Of a stretch of DNA of 38,070 nt, positions 16,221-22,233 are shown one piece after another (position 1 is the stretch's first letter; every line of letters begins with the position of its first letter). Position numbers and translations under genes: made by a program. Under the pieces are notes generated by a model. The model made no database searches, had not been told where the DNA came from, and worked only from the letters and a program-made list of their open reading frames with translations. Origin of the DNA: Erythrobacter cryptus DSM 12079 (GTDB lineage Bacteria > Pseudomonadota > Alphaproteobacteria > Sphingomonadales > Sphingomonadaceae); the NCBI RefSeq assembly GCF_000422985.1, contig NZ_AUHC01000016.1:1-38070 (forward strand). Reading direction: 5' to 3'.

Positions 16221-17543
16221 TCAGTCGCCGCGCCGCAGTCGCTCAGCCCAGGTGTCTTTTGCGGTGCCCCTGCGATCGACACGCGCGGCAATCTCGAGCG
16301 AGGTTCTTAGCACCATTTCCTTGTGCATGCGCGAGGACAATTCCCGCCCGACGCGCCGCGCCAGCAGTTCGATCTCGCCGATCATCGCATGGCCGCACGC
16401 AAGCCCTTCGACATAACGGCGAAAGTGCCGAAGTTGCCCTTCGATCCAGGCCTCGGCCTCGTCAAAGGCGCGGTCGCGATTGAGGCGGGCCGCGGTGGCG
16501 ACGATGCTCGCGCTCCACTGGCGCGCCACCACCTCGGCCAGCGCGAGATCGCGCGGCTGCCGGCTGTTGGCAGAGCCTTCTGCCGCCGTCAGCCGCGCAA
16601 CGACAGGAGCGGTTTCAAGGGAGATTCCGTTGTCGATCAGGCGCCCGCTGGCCTGCAGCGTGAAGTCGATCATGCTGCCCGCCCGGAGCGGCGGACACAC
16701 AAGCTTGAGGACGAGCGCGCGCGGGACGCCATGCTGGACGGGACCGAGGTTCACGACCAGACGATCACCTTTCCGCCGCACCGAGCCGATGCCGAGCGCT
16801 TCGACATCGAAGCCTGGCGGGATGGTGAGCGCGATGCTTGCGTCTTCCACCACGGTGCCGAAGATATCGTCGAGCTCGCCGAGCAGCACGGCGGAGATCT
16901 CGCTGGTCAGCTCGGCATCATGCAAGCGCCCGCCACCGTTCTCGGCAATGCTCCGCAGCAGCTGCTCATCATAGCCATCGCCAATCCCGAGGCACGAGGT
17001 GAGCACGCCGCGCAGCCGCAACTCGCCGGCATGCTCGCACAGTTCGGCCGGATCGGTAATGCCTTCATTGGCGTGACCATCGCTCAAGATGATCACCCGC
17101 GGCGTCAGCGCCGGTTCAGCCTCGGCCATGCTGGCAGCGCATTCGACGCCGGCAAACCAGCCGCCCGAAAGATCGGTCATGCCGCGGGTACCGAGCAATC
17201 CGATCTCGCGGCGGATAACGGCGAGATTGGCCGCGGTCACCTCCACGGCATCGAGATGCACCCGCACATCCGAGGCGAAGGACACCACCGTCAGGCGATC
17301 GCGCTCGGTCAGGCGTTCGGCAAGGCCGATCGCGGCTGCCTTGGCGGCCTCGAGCTTGCCCCCGCTCATCGATCCGCTGGCATCGATCACGAGGGCAATG
17401 TTGAGCGGCGCCCGCTCTCGCGCGCGATCGGCCTCGGCACGCCGGGCCGAAAGGCGGGCAACCAGATAGCGAACCGATCCGCCCTGCTCCCAGAACAGCG
17501 GACGATCGAAGGCGGCATCGAGGGCAAAGGTCACGTCAGTCAT
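16221..17543 (-). CDS. von Willebrand factor A (vWA) domain protein
   Basis: This 440-aa soluble protein has a vWA domain at about residues 46-220 with a complete MIDAS metal site: D54-A-S-G-S58, Thr122 (G-T-R-G-M-T-D) and Asp154 (I-I-L-S-D-G-H-A-N). The remaining 220 residues form a beta-rich segment followed by an Arg/Ala-rich helical end, which I do not recognise. No signal peptide or membrane segment is evident, so it acts in the cytoplasm. The start overlaps the MerR stop by 8 nt, so the two are co-translated. vWA proteins often assemble metal-dependent complexes with AAA+ partners; here McrB is the only AAA+ protein nearby, but a link is only inferred. Confidence 0.9.
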   Translation of the reverse strand: MTDVTFALDAAFDRPLFWEQGGSVRYLVARLSARRAEADRARERAPLNIALVIDASGSMSGGKLEAAKAAAIGLAERLTERDRLTVVSFASDVRVHLDAVEVTAANLAVIRREIGLLGTRGMTDLSGGWFAGVECAASMAEAEPALTPRVIILSDGHANEGITDPAELCEHAGELRLRGVLTSCLGIGDGYDEQLLRSIAENGGGRLHDAELTSEISAVLLGELDDIFGTVVEDASIALTIPPGFDVEALGIGSVRRKGDRLVVNLGPVQHGVPRALVLKLVCPPLRAGSMIDFTLQASGRLIDNGISLETAPVVARLTAAEGSANSRQPRDLALAEVVARQWSASIVATAARLNRDRAFDEAEAWIEGQLRHFRRYVEGLACGHAMIGEIELLARRVGRELSSRMHKEMVLRTSLEIAARVDRRGTAKDTWAERLRRGD

Positions 17544-18231
17544 GCTTCGATCTCCCGATCAGAATGGCGCGCAGCTGGTCTGCAAGTTGCTCGAACAGCA
17601 CCCGCTCATGGCGATCGAGTTCGCCGCGAACGGATAGCTCGAGGTCGGGCGTGATCGCGATGCGCGTCCAGATCGTCCCGCGCGACCGCCGCGGCGCCGG
17701 CCCATCGAGCACGCGCTCAAGCTGCAAGATCAGCTTCTCGATGCTGGCAAGGTCGGTCGCGGAAATGCCGGAATGGCGCAGCTTGTCGCCCCATCGGGTT
17801 TGCGCATAGGCCGCGCCAGGAGGCTCCATGCGCTCCACCAATGCCTGCAGGGAATGTGCGCTCAGCAGATCGTCCGGCGCGGAGCGCGGTGGCGTGCCCG
17901 GCTTTGCGCGGCGCTGTCTGATCGCACGCAGGTATTCGCGCGCCGAGCCCTTGCCGGCGGTGATCGGGCCGGCCTCGAGCGCCCATTCGCGGATCTGTTC
18001 CTCGCTCGCCATCATGAAGCGGCGGCCGATTTCGGGGAAGGACAGGCCGTGCACTTCCTTGAGCGCGCGCACCGCCAAGGCCCGGTCGGCATTGCTGGCG
18101 GGATAACGCGCCCCGCGCCCCGGCTTGAACGGCGGGGCCAACAGCCCCTCGCTCACCCACGAGCGCAAGGTGCGCGCCTCGACACCGGTGCGCGCGCTGA
18201 GTTCTTCGAGCGTGAGTCCCTCATCATCCAT
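17536..18231 (-). CDS. MerR-family transcriptional regulator
   Basis: This 231-aa protein starts with a MerR winged helix-turn-helix: L-T-L-E-E-L-S-A-R-T-G-V at residues 6-17, R-T-L-R-S-W-V-S-E-G-L-L at 21-32, a P-G-R-G-A-R-Y-P wing and an F-P-E-I-G-R-R-F helix. The C-terminal 150 residues do not resemble a metal- or drug-binding MerR effector domain and hold no cysteine cluster. The gene opens the cluster and is translationally coupled to the vWA gene. A good promoter lies right against the start codon (18239-18267), giving a leaderless or nearly leaderless message. Autoregulation from the inverted repeat over its -35 is plausible. Confidence 0.85.
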   Translation of the reverse strand: MDDEGLTLEELSARTGVEARTLRSWVSEGLLAPPFKPGRGARYPASNADRALAVRALKEVHGLSFPEIGRRFMMASEEQIREWALEAGPITAGKGSAREYLRAIRQRRAKPGTPPRSAPDDLLSAHSLQALVERMEPPGAAYAQTRWGDKLRHSGISATDLASIEKLILQLERVLDGPAPRRSRGTIWTRIAITPDLELSVRGELDRHERVLFEQLADQLRAILIGRSKHD

Positions 18232-18238
18232 GCCCGGA

Positions 18239-18267
18239 AAATTATGCCCTTAAATGCGACATGTCAA
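18239..18267 (-). promoter_or_regulatory. Promoter of the MerR-vWA unit with an inverted repeat over the -35
   Basis: On the minus strand TTGACA (18262-18267) and TAATTT (18239-18244) are separated by 17 bp; CATAAT (18241-18246) with 15 bp is an alternative. The predicted transcript start is at about 18232, next to the ATG at 18231. The region is AT-rich against a GC-rich background. An 8-bp palindrome GACATGTC (18258-18265) and an ATGTC repeat (18269-18273) cover the -35, a likely operator. Confidence 0.55.
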
Positions 18268-19025
18268 TATGTCCTATTTATACTCCGGGAGGGCTTGCGC
18301 CAGCGGGCCGCGACACCTGGTCTGCGGCAAGCATCACGAGCAGGATTTCACCCGCGCCAACCTGCCGATCCAGGCAAGGTGGCTCGCGCAAGGGCATGTG
18401 GCCGAAGGCAACCAAGCGGGCCTATGGCGCGAAGTGGTGCGCGGCCCACAGCCCAAGTGCCATGCGGCCAGGTCCGATCAGCGACCGTCTGCGGCAGGGT
18501 TTTGCGGAGGCAGGATATGGCCTGTGCATCAACGAGATCACGACGCCCGGCCTGATAGAAGTCTATCCGCACCCGGCACTGGTGGAACTGTGCGACGAAC
18601 CCAAGCGCCTCCCCTACAAGGTCGGCAAGATCCGTTCCTACTGGCCCAACCTGAAGCCCGAGCATCGTCGCACTCTTCTCGCCGGCGAATGGGGCGCAAT
18701 CGGAACGGTGCTGGAGCCATATCTGCACGGCGCCGAGGCCTACTGCAATGCCTCCGACCTCAGCCCGATCCAACTCAAGGCGCAGGAAGACATGATCGAC
18801 GCCATCATCTGCTGCGTGTGCGCGATCCGCGCGCTTGAGGGAGCCGCGACGCCTTATTCAGGTGACGACAAGTCGGCGATCTGGGTGCCCAAGGCAGACC
18901 CCGAAATTCAATCGCGCACCTTGCTGCCCAAAAGCCCATACTCGGCCCGCGCTGAAATGCGTCTGGAGGTGTTTGCTGATCGACTTATGGCAGGCGAGGA
19001 CGAGGAATTGGCCGACATCGTTTAA
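18261..19025 (+). CDS. DUF429 domain protein, 5' part degenerate or lost
   Basis: From about 18400 onward the frame reads as a DUF429 protein (predicted RNase H-like fold): K-R-A-Y-G-A-K-W-C-A-A-H-S-P, R-P-G-P-I-S-D-R-L, L-I-E-V-Y-P-H-P-A-L, R-L-P-Y-K-V, L-K-A-Q-E-D-M-I-D-A-I-I-C and I-W-V-P-K-A. The first 45 or so residues (to about 18395) do not look like the usual N terminus with its glycine/aspartate-rich opening, and none of the three plus frames gives a convincing one. No ribosome-binding site fits the ATG at 18261, which sits inside the MerR promoter. I read this as an N-terminally truncated remnant at the island edge; a short functional version cannot be excluded. Confidence 0.55.
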   Translation: MSICPIYTPGGLAPAGRDTWSAASITSRISPAPTCRSRQGGSRKGMWPKATKRAYGAKWCAAHSPSAMRPGPISDRLRQGFAEAGYGLCINEITTPGLIEVYPHPALVELCDEPKRLPYKVGKIRSYWPNLKPEHRRTLLAGEWGAIGTVLEPYLHGAEAYCNASDLSPIQLKAQEDMIDAIICCVCAIRALEGAATPYSGDDKSAIWVPKADPEIQSRTLLPKSPYSARAEMRLEVFADRLMAGEDEELADIV

Positions 19026-19064
19026 AGCTCATAAGATTGCGCAGACACCGCTCGTGGATGATGT

Positions 19065-19081
19065 CAGGGCTGCTTGCCCTG
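19065..19081. terminator. Hairpin between convergent DUF429 and mnhG
   Basis: CAGGGC (19065-19070), loop TGCTT, GCCCTG (19076-19081) form a perfect 6-bp stem in the 125-bp gap where the two genes converge. There is no T-run on either strand, so intrinsic termination is uncertain. Confidence 0.4.
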
Positions 19082-19150
19082 CCCCACTTTGGGCGCGAGG
19101 GCTTTCGGGTGACGATCCGGGTGACCGGCGAGGCCGCTAGCCCCAGTCGC

Positions 19151-19573
19151 TCAATCGCCCTCGAAATCCCCGGCCGTGCCCAGATGCGGGGCCTCGTGCG
19201 TCGCCCAGTCGGCAGCCTCGCTCGGCGCGGCGGGGGTGCCGGCCGGGCCGGGCTCGGCCGCGCCGGGCGCGTGCCGCAGCCGGTGGAGGTGCACCTTGGC
19301 GATCATGTTGGCGCTGATCGGGGCAGTGACGAACAGGAACAGCGAGACCAGCAATTCGTGGGTCGTCCACATACCCTTGCCCAGCTGGAACCAGGCGATC
19401 GAGGCAATCAGCAGCGCCCCGAGGCCCAGCGTGGTCGCCTTGGTCGGGCCGTGGAGGCGCTCCATCAGCGAGGGCAGGCGCACCAGCCCCCAACTGCCGA
19501 TCAGCGCAAAGGCGGCGCCCAGCACGATCAGCGCGCTCACCAGCCATTCGGCCCAAGGTGCCGCCCCGCTCAT
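19151..19573 (-). CDS. mnhG: Na+/H+ antiporter subunit G
   Basis: This 140-aa MnhG/MrpG/PhaG protein is the last subunit of the multi-subunit cation/proton antiporter. It has three membrane helices in residues about 8-95, with the family core G-S-W-G-L-V-R-L-P, M-E-R-L-H-G-P-T-K-A-T-T-L-G and F-V-T-A-P-I-S-A-N-M-I-A-K. The C-terminal 40 residues (A-P-G-A-A-E-P-G-P-A onward) form an Ala/Pro-rich, probably disordered tail. The start overlaps the mnhF stop by ATGA. Confidence 0.93.
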   Translation of the reverse strand: MSGAAPWAEWLVSALIVLGAAFALIGSWGLVRLPSLMERLHGPTKATTLGLGALLIASIAWFQLGKGMWTTHELLVSLFLFVTAPISANMIAKVHLHRLRHAPGAAEPGPAGTPAAPSEAADWATHEAPHLGTAGDFEGD

Positions 19574-19851
19574 TCGATGATATCTCCGCGCAGCAGGAAC
19601 TTGGCATAGGCCACGGTGCCGACAAAGCCGACCATGGCGAGCAGCAGCGCGGCCTCGAAGGCGGTGCCGCTGCCATGGGCGATCCCGGCAAGCACGATAA
19701 GGCCGATGACGTTGATCACCATGGTATCAAGCGCCAGAATCCGGTCAGCAAGCCCGGGCCCGCGAAAGAGCCGCCACAGGTTCATTACCAGCGCAAGGCC
19801 AAGCGCGGCAAAGCCGAAGGCCAGCGCCGCCGTGATCACGGCGCCGCTCAT
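19570..19851 (-). CDS. mnhF: Na+/H+ antiporter subunit F
   Basis: This 93-aa subunit has three predicted membrane helices. The family motif R-G-P-G-L-A-D-R-I-L-A-L-D-T is at residues about 30-43 and a conserved G-F-V-G-T-V-A-Y-A-K-F stretch lies near the end. The ATG at 19851 is chosen because it overlaps the mnhE stop by ATGA and gives the normal family length; the same frame is open much further upstream (to 20556) but that part is not antiporter sequence. Together with MnhE and MnhG it forms the small-subunit side of the antiporter. Confidence 0.93.
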   Translation of the reverse strand: MSGAVITAALAFGFAALGLALVMNLWRLFRGPGLADRILALDTMVINVIGLIVLAGIAHGSGTAFEAALLLAMVGFVGTVAYAKFLLRGDIIE

Positions 19852-20333
19852 GCGAAGATCCTCTTGAGCCGGGCCTCGTAGCGCGCCTTGACCTTGGCCA
19901 CCGCCGCGGACGGATCGGGCGCATGGAGCGCGTGGACGAGGAGATAACGCCCGCAGGCGGAAATGTCGCAGGAGACCGTCCCCGGCGTCAGGCTGATGGT
20001 GCCGGCAAACACGGTGATCGCTTCGGGGCTGGTTAGCTCGAGCGGCACGGTGAGCCAGGCCGGGCGCAGCGCGTGGTTGGGCTTGAACAGGATGATCGCC
20101 GCGACCTCGAAATTGGCGACCACGATATCGCGCAGGACGAGGGCGAGATAGGCAAGGGCGGGAAGGAAGCGCACCCGCGGGCGCCCCGGCCACCAGGGCG
20201 CGGAGAACAGCGGCACCGCCACCGCGATCACAAGGCCAAGAAAGATCGTGCCGAAGGTGAGGTCGTTGACCATCACCACCCACATCACCGCCAGCAAGGC
20301 GGAAAGGCCGGGATGCGGGAGCACGCGGCTCAT
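19848..20333 (-). CDS. mnhE: Na+/H+ antiporter subunit E
   Basis: This 161-aa MnhE/MrpE protein has two N-terminal membrane helices (about 10-45) followed by a cytoplasmic domain. It carries the family segments D-I-V-V-A-N-F-E-V-A, R-P-A-W-L-T-V-P-L-E-L and the signature T-I-S-L-T-P-G-T-V-S. The start at 20333 overlaps the mnhD stop in an ATGA and gives the family length; the longer frame upstream is a shadow of mnhD. Confidence 0.93.
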   Translation of the reverse strand: MSRVLPHPGLSALLAVMWVVMVNDLTFGTIFLGLVIAVAVPLFSAPWWPGRPRVRFLPALAYLALVLRDIVVANFEVAAIILFKPNHALRPAWLTVPLELTSPEAITVFAGTISLTPGTVSCDISACGRYLLVHALHAPDPSAAVAKVKARYEARLKRIFA

Positions 20334-21850
20334 GGCGCGCCCCTCCCGAGCACGGCCCGCGCACTTGCCGCGGGATCGAGCACCTGGCGCGCGGCATCCT
20401 CGGCCAGCGCGCTTGCCCAGCCCGCCCCGGCGGCAAGCGCGCCGAGCAGCGCCAGCGCCAGCGCCGGGGTGATGAGATCGGCGCGGCTGGCCGGTGCGGG
20501 CGGGCCTTCCGCCTCGGGCGCAGTCTTCCAGAACACCGCGCTTCCCACCCGGGCAAAGCCGATCACGGCAATGAGGGTGGTGCCAAGGATCACCCCCCAG
20601 GCCCAGCCCCATTGCGGCTGGGCGGCCGCGGCCTTGAGGATCATGAGCTTGCCCAAAAAGCCCGAAAGCGGCGGCAGGCCGGCCACCCCGATCCCGGCGA
20701 GCAGAAAGGCAAGGCCCACCCCGGCGCGATCGGCAAAGGCGGGGCCGGGGGCGGCGCTGTCGGCAAATGCGCCGCGCCGCCGCGCAGCAACATCGGCCAC
20801 CAGGAACAGCGCGGCTGCCGCCAGGGTCGAATGGACGAGGTAGAACAGCCCCGCGCCAAGGCTGGCCACCTGCCAGCCCGAGACCGCGATCAGCAGCGTC
20901 CCGGTCGATCCGATCACGGCAAAGGCGGCCTGTTCGGCAAGGGCGCGGGCGACGAACACCCCGGCAAAGCCGATCACGGCGCTCACCAGAGCGGCGGGCC
21001 ACAGCCACGGCGCGGGCACGAAGGCGGCTGCCCCCGCGCTCTCGCCAAAGACCTGCGGCACCACCCGGATGAGCGCATAGACGCCCACCTTGGTCATGAT
21101 CGCAAACAGCGCCGCCACCGCCGGGGTGGCGACAGCATAGGTGCGCACCAGCCACAGGTGGAGCGGCGCCAGCGCCGCCTTGAGGGCAAAGACGCTCACC
21201 AGCAGCAGCGCCGCGATGCGCAGCAGGCCCTGGTCGGCCGGGGCGATGGCCGCCACCCGCGCTCCCATGTCGGCCATGTTGAGAGTGCCGGTGAGCGCAT
21301 AGAGCAGGCCGAGCGCGATCAGGAACAGCGCCGAACCGACGAGGTTGGCCACCACATATTGCACCCCGGCCTTGAGCCGCGCCGGCCCCTGCCCGTGCAG
21401 CATCAAGCCGTAGGAGGCGATCAGCAGCACCTCGAAAAAGACGAAAAGGTTGAACAGGTCGCCGGTGAGAAAGGCGCCGTTGAGACCCATCAGCTGGAAC
21501 TGGAACAGGGCATGGAAATGCCAGCCCTTGCGATCGGCCCGGGTGATGATCGCGTGGGCAAGCGCGATGAGGCCGAGCGTGGCGGTGAGCACCAGCATGA
21601 TCGCCGCGAGCCGATCAGCCACCAGCACGATGCCGAAGGGCGCAGGCCAATCGCCCAGCGCATAGGCGGTGATGGTGCCATCCATGGCCCGGGCGAGCAG
21701 CGCCAGCGCTGCGGCCAGCATCAAGAGGCACGAAAGCGCCGAGATGGCCATGCCAAGCCGCCGCCGGCGGCGCATCACCAGCACGCACGCCGGCGCGGCA
21801 AGCGCGGGGATGGCAATGGGCAGGATCGTCAGGTGATCGGCCAGCGTCAC
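20330..21850 (-). CDS. mnhD: Na+/H+ antiporter subunit D
   Basis: This 506-aa membrane protein is homologous to the proton-pumping subunits NuoM/NuoN of complex I, with about 14 helices. Glu140 in L-F-V-F-F-E-V-L-L-I-A-S-Y matches the ion-channel glutamate of MrpD. Conserved stretches such as G-A-F-L-T-G-D-L-F-N-L and L-K-A-A-L-A-P-L-H-L-W-L are intact. It couples proton inflow to sodium export within the Mrp complex. ATGA overlaps join it to mnhC upstream and mnhE downstream. Confidence 0.94.
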   Translation of the reverse strand: MTLADHLTILPIAIPALAAPACVLVMRRRRRLGMAISALSCLLMLAAALALLARAMDGTITAYALGDWPAPFGIVLVADRLAAIMLVLTATLGLIALAHAIITRADRKGWHFHALFQFQLMGLNGAFLTGDLFNLFVFFEVLLIASYGLMLHGQGPARLKAGVQYVVANLVGSALFLIALGLLYALTGTLNMADMGARVAAIAPADQGLLRIAALLLVSVFALKAALAPLHLWLVRTYAVATPAVAALFAIMTKVGVYALIRVVPQVFGESAGAAAFVPAPWLWPAALVSAVIGFAGVFVARALAEQAAFAVIGSTGTLLIAVSGWQVASLGAGLFYLVHSTLAAAALFLVADVAARRRGAFADSAAPGPAFADRAGVGLAFLLAGIGVAGLPPLSGFLGKLMILKAAAAQPQWGWAWGVILGTTLIAVIGFARVGSAVFWKTAPEAEGPPAPASRADLITPALALALLGALAAGAGWASALAEDAARQVLDPAASARAVLGRGAP

Positions 21851-22233
21851 GGGGCCTCGCCCTCCCCGGCGCTCTCGGCCATGCCATCCTGCCCATCGCA
21901 GGGCACGATCGCGCCATCGACATGATCGCTGCCGGTTTCAAGGAAGCTGCGCAGCGCCAGGATCACCACCAGCGCGGTCATGCCGAAGGTGATGACGATC
22001 GCGGTCAGCACCAGGGCCTGGGGCAGCGGATCGGTGTAGTGGTTCACGCCCTTGGCGAGGATCGGCGGGCGGGCCAGCACCAGCCGCCCGCTCGCAAACA
22101 GGAACAGGTTGACCGCGTGGGAGATGAGCGTGAGGCCCAGCACCACCTGGAAGGTGCGCGCGCGCAGGGCAAGGTAGATGCCGCCGGCCACCAGCACGCC
22201 GATGGCGCTGGCCACGAGGAATTCGTAGGTCAT
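21847..22233 (-). CDS. mnhC: Na+/H+ antiporter subunit C
   Basis: This 128-aa protein is homologous to NuoK. Three membrane helices fill residues about 5-95, with G-I-Y-L-A-L-R-A-R-T-F, L-T-L-I-S-H-A-V-N-L-F-L-F and D-P-L-P-Q-A-L-V-L-T-A-I-V-I as family signatures. The last 30 residues are an acidic hydrophilic tail. Its start overlaps the mnhA stop by ATGA. Confidence 0.94.
   Translation of the reverse strand: MTYEFLVASAIGVLVAGGIYLALRARTFQVVLGLTLISHAVNLFLFASGRLVLARPPILAKGVNHYTDPLPQALVLTAIVITFGMTALVVILALRSFLETGSDHVDGAIVPCDGQDGMAESAGEGEAP

Noticed and set aside
5360..18231. Assignment to BREX, DISARM, Druantia type III or a CRISPR system
   Set aside because: No PglZ, BrxC, DrmA/B/C, methyltransferase, DruH or Cas gene is visible. 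Only single shared components are present.
5360..18231. Assignment to CoCoNuT systems because of McrBC, HEPN, vWA and EVE-like parts
   Set aside because: The McrC here has the ordinary short form and no long coiled coil is visible in McrB or McrC, which defines CoCoNuTs.
19570..21155. N-terminally extended forms of mnhF and mnhE
   Set aside because: The extra residues are out-of-frame copies of the upstream antiporter genes. ATGA-overlapping starts give normal family lengths.
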